This document shows, in pieces, positions 33,105 through 41,084 of a DNA stretch of 47,933 nt. This DNA is from Hydrogenispora sp. (GTDB lineage Bacteria > Bacillota > UBA4882 > UBA10575): assembly GCA_012837705.1 (NCBI GenBank), contig DUQQ01000009.1:1-47933 (forward strand). The letters are read 5' to 3'. A program made the position numbers and the translations under genes. Positions within the stretch are counted from its first letter, which is position 1. Every line of letters starts with the position of its first letter. The notes below the pieces were generated by a model. The model was not told where the DNA came from. It made no database searches and saw only the letters and a program-made list of their open reading frames with translations.

Positions 33105-34580
33105 CTACGCCTTGACGGCCACGTTTTGGAAGACATTTTCGAACCGCGCCAAAATATCCGGGAGCATCTCGTCTTCGTAGGCGGCGCTGGTATAGAGCCG
33201 GCTTCCCGCCAAAGTCACAATTCCTTCTGCCATATAGGCCGCACCCATGTGTTCCATCTCTTTCTTCCGCTCCGAGGTGGCTTTTAAAATGGCCGGAATC
33301 TGCCACGGTTTCGACCAGTTGATGGCAAAATGCATGGTGCCCACCGTCTCCAGGTGGCAGATGGAACCCTGATTAAAGGCGACGAACGGCAGATGATACT
33401 TCTCAATCAACTTTTGTAATCCCGCCGTCAATTTGTCCCCAAACCGTCCCGCTTTGGGGATGGCACCGGTCCGCTCAATCTCACAAAGGGTGTAATAACC
33501 GGCCAAGCAGCTTAAGGGGTTGGCCGCCATCGTCCCGCCCACCAACGCTTTCTTGTGTTTTCCGCCCCCGGCAATCCCGGCGCTGAGGTGTTTCATGTAT
33601 TCTTTTTTCCCGCCAAGACCACCGGCACTCGGATAACCACCGGCCACAGCTTTCCCAAAGACGGTTAAGTCCGGGGAGACACCGTAGTAACCCTGGGCCC
33701 CCGACATCCCGATCCGGAAGGCGGTGACCACTTCATCAAAGATGAGGAGCGCGCCGTACTTGCGGCATAAAGCTTCCACGCCTTTGTTGAAGTCATAGTG
33801 GAGCGGTCTGGTCCCGCTTTCCGGCCCTACCGGCTCGATCATAACCGCCGCCGTCCCGCCGCGCAGTTGATTAAGGCGGAGTTTGCGCTCCAGGTCGTTG
33901 AGATCGTTGGGGAAGAATTCCTGCGTATACTTGAAACAGTTCCGCGGTACGCCTCCGGCTTGGGTCCATTTCGAACCGGGTACCCGGATCCCGTAGGCCA
34001 GTTGGTCACTCCAGCCGTGATAGGCCCCGCCCATCTTCAGGACGTACTTCTTCTTCGTGGCCAGGCGGGCCACCCGGATCGCCGCCATACAGGCTTCGGT
34101 CCCGGAACCAAGCATCCGGAACATCTCCACCGTTTTGAAGTTTTCGGAGATCTTTTTGGCCAGCTTATACTCGTATTCATGGAAGAGTCCGGTGGAGGGG
34201 CCACAATCATTCAAGAGCTCGATCACCTTCGACCGTACGGAGACGGGATTACTCCCCAACACCGTCGGGCCGCCAGCTTGTAAAAAATCGTAATAGCGGT
34301 TACCATCCAGGTCATAGAGGTAGGCCCCTTCCGCTTTCGTAATCACCAACGGAAACGGGTAGTTAAATGCCAAGTTGTGCTGAACGCCACCGGGGATGAC
34401 CTGCCTCGCTTCTTCGATCATCGCCTTTGATTTGGCGCATTTTTTGTTAAAATAATTCTCCACATAATCTTGGAGTTTATCCGGACGGATGGTATAGATC
34501 GGTTGTTGGATTAAATTATCCAGTTGTTTGATGATCTGGTCCGCATCATGGTATTGGGCAATGGCAAAAGTTTCTCCCAT
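33105..34580 (-). CDS. Class III aminotransferase, glutamate-1-semialdehyde aminomutase-like
   Basis: The 491-aa protein has an N-terminal extension of about 50 residues before the PLP fold (IEEARQVIPGGVQHN onward). Motifs: YDLDGNRYYDFLQAGGPTVLG, MLGSGTEACMAAIRVAR, GGAYHGWSDQ, IFDEVVTAFR (PLP-binding Asp), VFGKAVAGGYPSAG (Schiff-base Lys) and GTMAANPLSCLAGY. It is GSAM-like, but the setting (sugar kinase and aldolase) and absence of heme genes suggest transamination or isomerisation of an amino-sugar or amino-alcohol rather than 5-aminolevulinate synthesis. It heads the operon controlled by the palindrome at 34613-34628. The GSAM label given by homology should not be taken as function. Confidence 0.88.
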   Translation of the reverse strand: MGETFAIAQYHDADQIIKQLDNLIQQPIYTIRPDKLQDYVENYFNKKCAKSKAMIEEARQVIPGGVQHNLAFNYPFPLVITKAEGAYLYDLDGNRYYDFLQAGGPTVLGSNPVSVRSKVIELLNDCGPSTGLFHEYEYKLAKKISENFKTVEMFRMLGSGTEACMAAIRVARLATKKKYVLKMGGAYHGWSDQLAYGIRVPGSKWTQAGGVPRNCFKYTQEFFPNDLNDLERKLRLNQLRGGTAAVMIEPVGPESGTRPLHYDFNKGVEALCRKYGALLIFDEVVTAFRIGMSGAQGYYGVSPDLTVFGKAVAGGYPSAGGLGGKKEYMKHLSAGIAGGGKHKKALVGGTMAANPLSCLAGYYTLCEIERTGAIPKAGRFGDKLTAGLQKLIEKYHLPFVAFNQGSICHLETVGTMHFAINWSKPWQIPAILKATSERKKEMEHMGAAYMAEGIVTLAGSRLYTSAAYEDEMLPDILARFENVFQNVAVKA

Positions 34581-34612
34581 TTTTCTCCCCTCTTTCCCAA
34601 ATTTTGTGTGGT

Positions 34613-34628
34613 GAGTGAGTGCTCACTC
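34613..34628. promoter_or_regulatory. Perfect TetR-type operator
   Basis: GAGTGAGTGCTCACTC is a perfect palindrome with 7-bp arms. It lies 9 bp downstream of the -10 box of the aminotransferase promoter and 32 bp before the start codon. The site is of the GTGAGT/ACTCAC type bound by many TetR-family repressors, and a tetR gene is divergent. Confidence 0.8.
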
Positions 34629-34637
34629 GTTATCCTA

Positions 34638-34666
34638 ATCTTACCATTAATCGTTATGTAAGTCAA
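34638..34666 (-). promoter_or_regulatory. Promoter of the aminotransferase-aldolase-kinase operon
   Basis: On the minus strand TTGACT (34666-34661) and TAAGAT (34643-34638) are spaced by 17 bp; transcription would begin at or beside the palindromic operator. Confidence 0.7.
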
Positions 34667-34718
34667 TAATAACCCTTTATTAACGCGCTGGTGGCTTTAT
34701 GCCGTTTTTTGACAGCAA

Positions 34719-34747
34719 TTGCCACCTCCCCTTTGCCGTGTTATAAT
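34719..34747 (+). promoter_or_regulatory. Promoter of the tetR-family gene
   Basis: TTGCCA (34719-34724) and a perfect TATAAT (34742-34747) are spaced by 17 bp, about 60 nt before the ATG at 34814. Confidence 0.7.
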
Positions 34748-34813
34748 CAAGTTAAATTGTGTGTGGTTTGCTGTGGTGCTCCTCGCTAATCTACGCATTG
34801 AGGTGACAATCTT

Positions 34814-35467
34814 ATGCTTTTCTTCAATACTGATTCCTTTCGTAAACTCCCCACCGATAAACAGGAGAAAATTCTCCAAACCGCCATTATCGAATTTGCC
34901 GAACATGGTTTTGACGGTGCCAACATCAATGTAATTGCGAAAAAGGCTGGTATTAGCGTTGGTTCCATGTATAAGTACTTCAAGAACAAACATGATCTGT
35001 ACATGATGACGGTGAGTATCTCCGTAAATAAGCTAAGTACGACTTTGAATGAGATCATCAGCCTAAAGATGGATTTTTTAAGTACCGTGGAAAAGATCGT
35101 CCGGGCTATTCAGTTTCATTCCCGGGAAAACATTTATCTGACTAAACTTTACAACCAGATGACCACCGAGAATAATGCTGAGTTCGTCCAGAGGATCGTC
35201 TCCCAGATGGAAGGAGTAACAGCCCAGCTTTATGCCGCTTTTATCGCAGAGGCTCAGAAAAATGAGGACGCCCGGCCCAATATCAATCCCAAATATTTTG
35301 CTTTCTTCCTCGATAACCTCTTTATCCTGTTACAATTCTCCTATACTTGTGAGTATTACAAAGAACGGCTGAAAATGTTTGTGGGCGAGGATGTTTTTGC
35401 CGATGACGAGCTTTTAGTGGAACAATTGATGAAGTTTGTCAAAGGGGCGCTTTACTTAAAAGATTAG
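34814..35467 (+). CDS. TetR/AcrR family transcriptional regulator
   Basis: The 217-aa protein starts at ATG after TGAGGTGA. The HTH lies in residues 14-60: KQEKILQTAIIEFAEHGFDG, ANINVIAKKAGISVGSMYKY and FKNKHDLY. The C-terminal 150 residues are an all-helical ligand domain with no recognisable relatives by eye. It is divergent from the aminotransferase-aldolase-kinase operon and has its own strong promoter. The perfect palindrome at 34613-34628 next to the operon's start point is the likely target. The effector is unknown; a pathway intermediate is inferred. Confidence 0.92.
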   Translation: MLFFNTDSFRKLPTDKQEKILQTAIIEFAEHGFDGANINVIAKKAGISVGSMYKYFKNKHDLYMMTVSISVNKLSTTLNEIISLKMDFLSTVEKIVRAIQFHSRENIYLTKLYNQMTTENNAEFVQRIVSQMEGVTAQLYAAFIAEAQKNEDARPNINPKYFAFFLDNLFILLQFSYTCEYYKERLKMFVGEDVFADDELLVEQLMKFVKGALYLKD

Positions 35468-35524
35468 GTTTTGCGCTTTGTGGCTTCGGTGGTAAAACAT
35501 TACTTTAACGACTAGACTTGCTTG

Positions 35525-36268
35525 TTACACTCCATGAAAAACCCGGTCAAGCTCTGCCGTTAACCCGGCAAAGGTAAACGACTGGGCTTTTTCTTTTTTA
35601 CGGTAAGTCGCGCTTTGTTTGATATTTTTGTCGGCAAATTGGTAGACCGTAACCTCCTGATTTAGGGGATTCACGATCCAGTATTCCTGCACCCCGCACG
35701 ACAGATAAAGATCCAGTTTGGTGATTAAGTCTTTCCGTTGCGTGTTTTCGGACAAGATCTCCACCAGCAAGGTGGGCACCCCCTGGTAGTAATCATTAGC
35801 GTCCAACTTTTCTTCCAGATCGCAGATCACCATCAGATCGGGCTGGACCACATTAATATTCTCCGGATTCCGGTGGAGCGTGATGTCGTAGGGTGCGACC
35901 ATCGGCCGGCATTTCTTTCCGGCAAACCAGTTGTAGAAGATCCCAAAGAGCTCGGTTAAAACAATCTGATGCGCCGTTTTGGGCGAAGCTAAAAGGTAGA
36001 TCTCCCCGTCAATATATTCGTAGCGCTCCTCCGTATTTTTCGTCAGTTCCAAAAACTCCTCGTAAGAAGCCGGCCACGGGCCATCACCATAAGGAACAGC
36101 GTTTTCCGCTACCCCCTTTCCTTCTTCTGCCCCAGCTACTGACCGCGCTTGGAGCGCCGTTAACTTGGCTACCGCACGACCATTCTTGGTGATCACGATC
36201 TCTTCCCCCGCCGCCAGTTGCAAGTACTTTCCGAAATTATTCTGGATTTCGGTTGAGGTCACAATCAT
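35525..36268 (-). CDS. Phd/YefM-like antitoxin domain fused to Uma2 (DUF820) nuclease-fold domain
   Basis: The 247-aa protein has an N-terminal Phd/YefM module (residues 1-40: MIVTSTEIQNNFGKYLQLA, EEIVITKNGRAVAKLT), a linker, then a complete Uma2 domain (about 65-247). The latter shows the PD-(D/E)xK-like features VVQPDLMVICD, PTLLVEILSENTQRKDL, and LDLYLSCGVQEYWIVNP. Uma2 proteins are numerous, usually stand-alone and of unclear role. The DNA-binding antitoxin module plus three TTAGCTAA boxes over its promoter (36293-36324) imply autoregulation. No separate toxin gene is adjacent. It converges on tetR, 57 bp apart. Confidence 0.85.
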   Translation of the reverse strand: MIVTSTEIQNNFGKYLQLAAGEEIVITKNGRAVAKLTALQARSVAGAEEGKGVAENAVPYGDGPWPASYEEFLELTKNTEERYEYIDGEIYLLASPKTAHQIVLTELFGIFYNWFAGKKCRPMVAPYDITLHRNPENINVVQPDLMVICDLEEKLDANDYYQGVPTLLVEILSENTQRKDLITKLDLYLSCGVQEYWIVNPLNQEVTVYQFADKNIKQSATYRKKEKAQSFTFAGLTAELDRVFHGV

Positions 36269-36292
36269 CTTCCGCCCTCCTTTTTCCGAATC

Positions 36293-36324
36293 TTAGCTAA
36301 ATTAGCTAAGAGTAGTTTAGCTAA
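36293..36324. promoter_or_regulatory. Three palindromic TTAGCTAA boxes
   Basis: Perfect octamer palindromes lie at 36293-36300, 36302-36309 and 36317-36324. They sit between the -10 region and the start codon of the Phd-Uma2 gene. Phd/YefM antitoxins bind short palindromes in their own promoters, so these are likely autoregulatory sites. Confidence 0.7.
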
Positions 36325-36342
36325 GAAGCTATATTATGTCAA
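36314..36342 (-). promoter_or_regulatory. Promoter of the Phd-Uma2 gene
   Basis: On the minus strand TTGACA (36342-36337) and TAAACT (36319-36314) are 17 bp apart. The -10 hexamer overlaps the most upstream TTAGCTAA box. Confidence 0.6.
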
Positions 36343-36361
36343 TAGGATAATATTTAAACAC

Positions 36362-36392
36362 AAAAAACCGGCGGCCTTTGCCCCCGGTTTCC
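36362..36392 (-). terminator. Terminator after the cupin gene
   Basis: On the minus strand AAACCGG pairs with CCGGTTT, with GC-rich inner pairs, followed by TTTTTTG. It lies about 37 bp past the cupin stop codon. Confidence 0.65.
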
Positions 36393-36428
36393 TGGTCCCC
36401 ATGGCGAAGAGACTTGTCTTTTCGCCCT

Positions 36429-36779
36429 TTATTCGTAGATAATCAGCGCAATAAACTCTAGCGGTTCAGTACCAGTGTTCTTCAAAGCGTGCCCTTCCCC
36501 GGCACCGGTAAAGGTGACATCACCCGCCGCCACGGTGACAATGGTTCCGTTATCATTAAACTCACCCGTTCCGCTGAGAATGTAATAGGCTTCACCCTCG
36601 TTCTGGTGGACATGAAACCCCAGGGAGCTTCCGGGCGCCAGTGTATTATGGGCAAAAGCCCGCCCCTTACCATACATTTCCTCCGGCCCGTTGAGCAGAT
36701 TCCGGATGGTGATCCCACCTTCCCCTTGGAAGACGTTCTCCTTATACGTAACTTGTCTTTCTTCGCTTTTCCGAATCAT
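36429..36779 (-). CDS. Small cupin-domain protein
   Basis: The 116-aa single-domain protein starts at ATG after AAAGGAGG. Cupin motif 1 is GFHVHQNEGEAYYILSGTGE (two His and Glu as potential metal ligands) and motif 2 is AGDVTFTGAGEGHALKN (third His). Such proteins are metal-binding isomerases, dioxygenases or sugar-binding domains; specificity cannot be assigned. Probably monocistronic, 87 bp after the macro-domain gene on the same strand. Confidence 0.9.
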   Translation of the reverse strand: MIRKSEERQVTYKENVFQGEGGITIRNLLNGPEEMYGKGRAFAHNTLAPGSSLGFHVHQNEGEAYYILSGTGEFNDNGTIVTVAAGDVTFTGAGEGHALKNTGTEPLEFIALIIYE

Positions 36780-36866
36780 GAATGGTCCTCCTTTTACGGT
36801 TATTAATTACCAAATACCCCTTCGGGCAAACTCTCCCCTCGGCAGAGCCCTCTCCCTGCCCCCCAC

Positions 36867-37421
36867 TTAATTGTCATTCCTCTTTAGTTCGTCAAGCGTT
36901 CTTGCGTAAAGTTCGTAGTTCTCCCGGTCAAAACAGACAAAAATAACTTTTTTAATCTGTTGATCCTCCTTCAAGAAGGCCGCCACCGTCTGCAGGGCAA
37001 TCCCGGCGGCCAGTTCTTTGGGAAAGCGATAAACCCCGGTACTGATGTTGGGAAAGGCGATGGTCGTCACCGCGTTTTCGACGGCCAGCGCTAAACTATT
37101 CCGGTAACATTTGGCGAGCAGCCGTGGCTCCCCCTTTTCACCACCGGACCACACCGGCCCCACCGTATGGATCACATATTTCGCCGGCAACCGCCCCGCG
37201 GTGGTAATCACCGCTTCCCCGGTGGGACAACCCCCTTGCTGTGCCCGAATCTTTTCGCACGCGGCCAGAATCTCTGGTCCCCCAGCCCGGTGAATGGCCC
37301 CGTCAACCCCGCCGCCCCCCAGGAGACTGTTGTTAGCGGCATTGACAATGGCGTCAACTTTAACCTTGGTGATATCGCCTTGGATGACCTGCACCCGTTC
37401 GGCAGTTGGCCACTTAAGCAT
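36867..37421 (-). CDS. Macro-domain ADP-ribose/O-acetyl-ADP-ribose hydrolase
   Basis: The 184-aa protein is one complete MacroD/YmdB-type macro domain: [57 protein letters not shown], and the C-terminal loop [12 protein letters not shown]. These line the ADP-ribose pocket, and the [10 protein letters not shown] segment carries the substrate-positioning Asp. It is likely to remove mono-ADP-ribose or deacetylate O-acetyl-ADP-ribose. No sirtuin or ADP-ribosyltransferase is adjacent. Its promoter is at 37513-37541. Confidence 0.93.
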   Translation of the reverse strand: MLKWPTAERVQVIQGDITKVKVDAIVNAANNSLLGGGGVDGAIHRAGGPEILAACEKIRAQQGGCPTGEAVITTAGRLPAKYVIHTVGPVWSGGEKGEPRLLAKCYRNSLALAVENAVTTIAFPNISTGVYRFPKELAAGIALQTVAAFLKEDQQIKKVIFVCFDRENYELYARTLDELKRNDN

Positions 37422-37747
37422 CGATCTTCCCCCTTGTCCGTGCCCATTTCCGCAACCACTTCTGATTTTAAAGACCCGTGAAGCCTTGGAGTAGAGCCGG
37501 TTTAACCCTTTAATTTTATATTATATTTTCACCGCTGACAACTTCCGGAGCAGGTCGCCGGAATAGTTCCGAATTTCCTGAATTATATTTGTGAAAAAGC
37601 CTCTTATGTAATCATGGTTCCAAGTCGACGATCAGTAATAGGCGATTTATCGTTAAGATGGCCCCTTTTTGTAAGCATTGATCTTTAGTCGCTGCGGATG
37701 AATGAATGGCTTTGGCGAACATCATTTTGTAAAGGAGGAGTTGCCCT
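37422..37747. other. Divergent region between macro-domain and xylanase genes
   Basis: No gene is seen in these 326 bp. It contains the macro-domain promoter and a small ACGAT/ATCGT inverted repeat near 37628-37653. The GH10 ribosome site AAAGGAGGAG lies at its right end. No convincing xylanase promoter or operator was found. Confidence 0.45.
37513..37541 (-). promoter_or_regulatory. Promoter of the macro-domain gene
   Basis: On the minus strand TTGTCA (37541-37536) and TAAAAT (37518-37513) are 17 bp apart. Confidence 0.5.
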
Positions 37748-39001
37748 ATGGGAAATTTGGATGCCCGGATTAAAGAACACCGCTCCACCGAAGTAACGCT
37801 GGTGGTAACCAAGGAAGACAATAGTCCCCTTACTGGGCAGGAAATCGAAGTCGCCCAACTAAACCACCGGTTTCTCTTCGGCAGCAACGGTCATTTCCTG
37901 GTGCCCCTGGTCAACAACGAACTGACCGGTGCACAAAAGGAGCGCAACGAAAAGATTACCGCACATTTCTTAAACCTCATGAATTACATAACCCTCACTT
38001 TTTACTGGGGACGGTTTGAACCGCAACCAGGACACCCGGATACCGAAAGGCTGCTCAAGGCGGCCCGCTGGTGCAACGAACGAAAGATTCCGATCAAAGG
38101 CCATCCCCTCTGCTGGCATACGGAAACGGCCAAATGGCTTCTGGAGATGTCCAATGCCGAGATCTTGGAAGCACAGACCGGCCGGATTAAACGGGAGGTT
38201 TCAACCTTCGCCGGCATCATTGACAGCTGGGATGTGGTGAACGAAGCGGTCATTATGCCGATCTTTAACAAATACGACAATGGGATTACCCGGATCTGCA
38301 AAGAATTGGGGCGGATCAAGATCATTAAAACCATGTTTACGGCGGCCCGCCAAGCTAACCCCAAAGCAACGCTGCTCCTCAATGACTTTGATGTTTCGCC
38401 CGCCTACGATATTCTGGTCGAAGGCTGTTTAGAGGCCGGAGTAGAGATCGATGTCATTGGGATCCAATCCCATATGCACCAGGGGTATTGGGGCGTAGAA
38501 AAGACCGAATGGGTTTTAGAGCGTTTCGCCCGCTTTAACCGGCCGATTCATTTTACCGAAACGACACTGGTCTCCGGGCATCTGATGCCGCCGGAGATTG
38601 TGGACCTCAATGACTACCAAGTTACCGACTGGCCCAGCACCCCGGAGGGCGAGGAACGGCAAGCCGAAGAAACCGTGCTCCACTATAAAACCCTGATGGC
38701 CCATCCGTTGGTCACCGGCATCACCTGGTGGGATCTGAACGACGGGCAATGGCTCAATGCCCCCAGCGGTCTATTGCGGGCCGACGGATCACCGAAACCG
38801 GCCTACCAAGAACTGTTGAAATTAATCAAGGGTGAATGGTGGCTACCGCCGACCAGCTTCCACACGGATGCGGAAGGGAAGATCAAATTCCGGGGCTTTC
38901 TCGGCGATTATGAACTACAGTTTGCCGGACAACGCATCCCTTTCCAACTGGCGGAAAAGGGGTCGACCACGATCCGGATTAAGCTCGACCATAAAGCCTA
39001 A
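37748..39001 (+). CDS. Cytoplasmic GH10 endo-1,4-beta-xylanase
   Basis: The 417-aa protein starts at ATG after AAAGGAGGAG and has no signal peptide, so it should act inside the cell on imported xylo-oligosaccharides. GH10 hallmarks: the (KGHPLCWH) substrate loop at about residue 117, DSWDVVNEAV with the acid/base Glu, ILLNDFD-like NDFDVS, IQSHMHQGYW and HFTETTLVSG with the nucleophile Glu, then GITWWDLNDG. An N-terminal segment of about 45 residues (VTLVVTKEDNSPLTGQEIEV) and a C-terminal beta segment (about 375-417) flank the barrel. No carbohydrate-binding module. Neighbours Pgm and the monosaccharide importer fit hemicellulose use. Confidence 0.95.
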   Translation: MGNLDARIKEHRSTEVTLVVTKEDNSPLTGQEIEVAQLNHRFLFGSNGHFLVPLVNNELTGAQKERNEKITAHFLNLMNYITLTFYWGRFEPQPGHPDTERLLKAARWCNERKIPIKGHPLCWHTETAKWLLEMSNAEILEAQTGRIKREVSTFAGIIDSWDVVNEAVIMPIFNKYDNGITRICKELGRIKIIKTMFTAARQANPKATLLLNDFDVSPAYDILVEGCLEAGVEIDVIGIQSHMHQGYWGVEKTEWVLERFARFNRPIHFTETTLVSGHLMPPEIVDLNDYQVTDWPSTPEGEERQAEETVLHYKTLMAHPLVTGITWWDLNDGQWLNAPSGLLRADGSPKPAYQELLKLIKGEWWLPPTSFHTDAEGKIKFRGFLGDYELQFAGQRIPFQLAEKGSTTIRIKLDHKA

Positions 39002-39046
39002 AATAAAGAAAACCGGTCCAAAAATGTCTTTTTTCCTACTACAAGA

Positions 39047-39076
39047 AAAACCCGCTTGCACAGCGGGTTTTCTTTT
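39047..39076. terminator. Bidirectional terminator between GH10 and pgm
   Basis: AAAACCCGCT/AGCGGGTTTT with a 5-nt loop has a T tract on both strands. It serves the convergent xylanase (+) and phosphoglucomutase (-) genes. Confidence 0.85.
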
Positions 39077-39085
39077 CGCCAAGGA

Positions 39086-40732
39086 TTAATTGAGCCCCAG
39101 GTAAGCGCCGATCTCCTCCGAGGCTTTACGCGCCGTCGCCAGAGACTCACCTTGTTCTTCGCGGTAATCCTTGATGATGTTCTCGGTTCCGGAGGCCCGT
39201 TTCAGGACCCAAACGCCGCCGGATAAAACCACTTTAATCCCATCCCCGACCACCAGGCGCTCAATCGTCCGTCCCGCCACCTTCTTCCCGGCAAGAAGCG
39301 CCTTCACCTGGTTCGGGTCGGCCGCCAGTTGGCTTAAGCGGGCCTTCTGCTCCGGACGGGCCGACTGGTCTTCCCGTTCATACTGATAAGGACCGTACTG
39401 CTGCTCCAGCTCCCGGTAGAGGGTGCCGATATCTTTACCGGTGGCGGCCATGATTTCCATCATCAACAGGACCGCGGCGATCCCGTCCTTTTCCGTCACC
39501 CAAAGGCTGCCATCCCGGCGCGGAAAGGAAACCCCGGCACTCTCTTCCCCGGCCAAGACGTATTTCCCCGTCCTCAACCCGGCTACGTAATGTTTAAAGC
39601 CGACATTTACTTCATAAGCCGGACGACCGTAGTGGGCCGCGATCCGGTCCAACAAGTGGGTCGTCCCGATCGTGCGCCCAACCCCCATCGCCGCCGGAAA
39701 GTCCCGATTAGCGGCCAGGTAGTTGAAGAGGACACACAGAACATGGTTGGGGTTTAAGATTCCGGTCCCGTCCTCACCCCCGAAGCGGTCCGCATCATTA
39801 TCATTGGCGCCGATAAAGGGCACCCGCAGTTTCTCCCGCATCCCCTGCACCGCCATCATCACGTAGTGGGAGGAGGGGTCACCACGAAGCTTACCGTCCC
39901 AGTCATAGGTCCGGCGGGAAGAGGTGGGATCCGCCTCCGAAAGGACCACTTCGATTTGGGTGCCATACAGCGCATTAACCGCCTCATAGTAGCCGTTGGC
40001 GGACCCACCAAGGGGCGTGACGGCAAAGCGCTCCTTTTTAATCAGCTCCATATCGACCACACCGCCCAACTCCCGGACGTAGGGGGTAACCAGGTCAATC
40101 TCTTCGACCAGCCCCTTTTCCACCGCGGTCTGGTAGGGCAGCCGTTTAATCTCGGTACTATGTTTAAGATAATAGTTGCCCTTTTCATCGATCGGTTCGG
40201 TCCGGGTATTGGGACCACCGTCCAACCCGTTACTCTTATACCCGGCATCTTCAGGGGGGTTATGGGAAGCAGTAATAATGACCCCTTCCACCTTTTCGCC
40301 CTGGGCAACCCGGGTCAAGATGGCATGGGAGATCACCGGAGTCGGGGTACTCCGCCCGCCCCGATGGAGAAGAACTTTCATTCCGTTCCCGGCAAAAACC
40401 TCCACCGCCGTTTCTTGGGCTAGATCCGAAGCAAAACGCACATCCTTGCCCATCACCACCGGACCGAGCGGTTTCTCCTTAAGATCTTCCGGGAGCACCG
40501 GTCCAAAGGTACCCCGTTCACGCCGGATATCAACCAACGCTTGGGTCAAAGCTGCCACGTGGGTCGCGGAAAAACCGACACCGGTATGGCCCCGGTGTCC
40601 AGATGTTCCGTTCTTGACCGGCTGTAAGGGGCCGTCTGGATTAGTGTACCAAGTAGAAATCTGTTCCTTGGTATAAAGGTCCTCTGGTCGGGCCTGCTGC
40701 CCGGCAAGAGGGTGAATTGAACGTTCCGTCAT
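39086..40732 (-). CDS. pgm: Alpha-D-glucose phosphate-specific phosphoglucomutase
   Basis: The 548-aa protein starts at MTERSIHPLAG after AAGGAGG; the longer open frame adds 52 unlikely residues. This length equals E. coli Pgm (546). Motifs: KNGTSGHRG, active-site phosphoserine in ITASHNPPEDAGYKSN, metal-binding GANDNDADRFGG, GVGRTIGTTHLLDR, and sugar-binding GEESAGVSFPRRDGS, then KRASGTEN at the phosphate-binding end. It interconverts glucose-1-phosphate and glucose-6-phosphate, linking glucan breakdown or synthesis to glycolysis. It is monocistronic with a long upstream region shared with the sugar importer. Confidence 0.96.
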   Translation of the reverse strand: MTERSIHPLAGQQARPEDLYTKEQISTWYTNPDGPLQPVKNGTSGHRGHTGVGFSATHVAALTQALVDIRRERGTFGPVLPEDLKEKPLGPVVMGKDVRFASDLAQETAVEVFAGNGMKVLLHRGGRSTPTPVISHAILTRVAQGEKVEGVIITASHNPPEDAGYKSNGLDGGPNTRTEPIDEKGNYYLKHSTEIKRLPYQTAVEKGLVEEIDLVTPYVRELGGVVDMELIKKERFAVTPLGGSANGYYEAVNALYGTQIEVVLSEADPTSSRRTYDWDGKLRGDPSSHYVMMAVQGMREKLRVPFIGANDNDADRFGGEDGTGILNPNHVLCVLFNYLAANRDFPAAMGVGRTIGTTHLLDRIAAHYGRPAYEVNVGFKHYVAGLRTGKYVLAGEESAGVSFPRRDGSLWVTEKDGIAAVLLMMEIMAATGKDIGTLYRELEQQYGPYQYEREDQSARPEQKARLSQLAADPNQVKALLAGKKVAGRTIERLVVGDGIKVVLSGGVWVLKRASGTENIIKDYREEQGESLATARKASEEIGAYLGLN

Positions 40733-41013
40733 TTTCGTGCCTCCTTGAGAACTGCCGTCTAAACTAGACTGGTTTAAGCATATTAATCTATTTTTTCCAT
40801 TTCGAGCGATGGATCTACAATTTATTCTTGGTCGTTCAACCGATTCCTGCTTTAAATTCCCTCCGCGCTTCCCTAACCCCCTTTTCAAACGGTGATTCGC
40901 CTCGAAAGCATTCTTTTCTTCCCTTCCGGATATATTTTTCTTCGATACCGTGATTTTTAGAGAGGAAAAAAGCGATTTGTGTTTAATATTTAGTAATGGA
41001 TTATAAATAATAT

Positions 41014-41045
41014 TGCGACATATTAATTGTGCGACATATTAATTG
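41014..41045. repeat. Perfect 16-bp tandem repeat
   Basis: TGCGACATATTAATTG occurs twice without a gap (41014-41029, 41030-41045), just before the palindrome at 41056. It could be a regulator site or part of a promoter: TTGCGA at 41013-41018 and TATTAA at 41037-41042 are 18 bp apart. Confidence 0.75.
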
Positions 41046-41055
41046 GATAACTCTT

Positions 41056-41069
41056 CACAAACGTTTGTG
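41056..41069. promoter_or_regulatory. Perfect palindrome, LacI/GalR-type operator candidate
   Basis: CACAAACGTTTGTG is a perfect 14-bp palindrome with a central CG, the form used by many LacI-family and CcpA-like repressors. No regulator gene is adjacent, so a distant regulator would have to act here. Confidence 0.55.
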
Positions 41070-41084
41070 TTACCTTTACATTAA

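Noticed and set aside
33105-34580. Calling the aminotransferase HemL (glutamate-1-semialdehyde aminomutase)
   Set aside because: No heme genes are nearby and the operon is catabolic in character; homology alone does not support the specific name.
40733-40888. 52-codon N-terminal extension of phosphoglucomutase
   Set aside because: The extension is basic and unlike the family; AAGGAGG sits just before the ATG at 40732 and the resulting length matches known Pgm.
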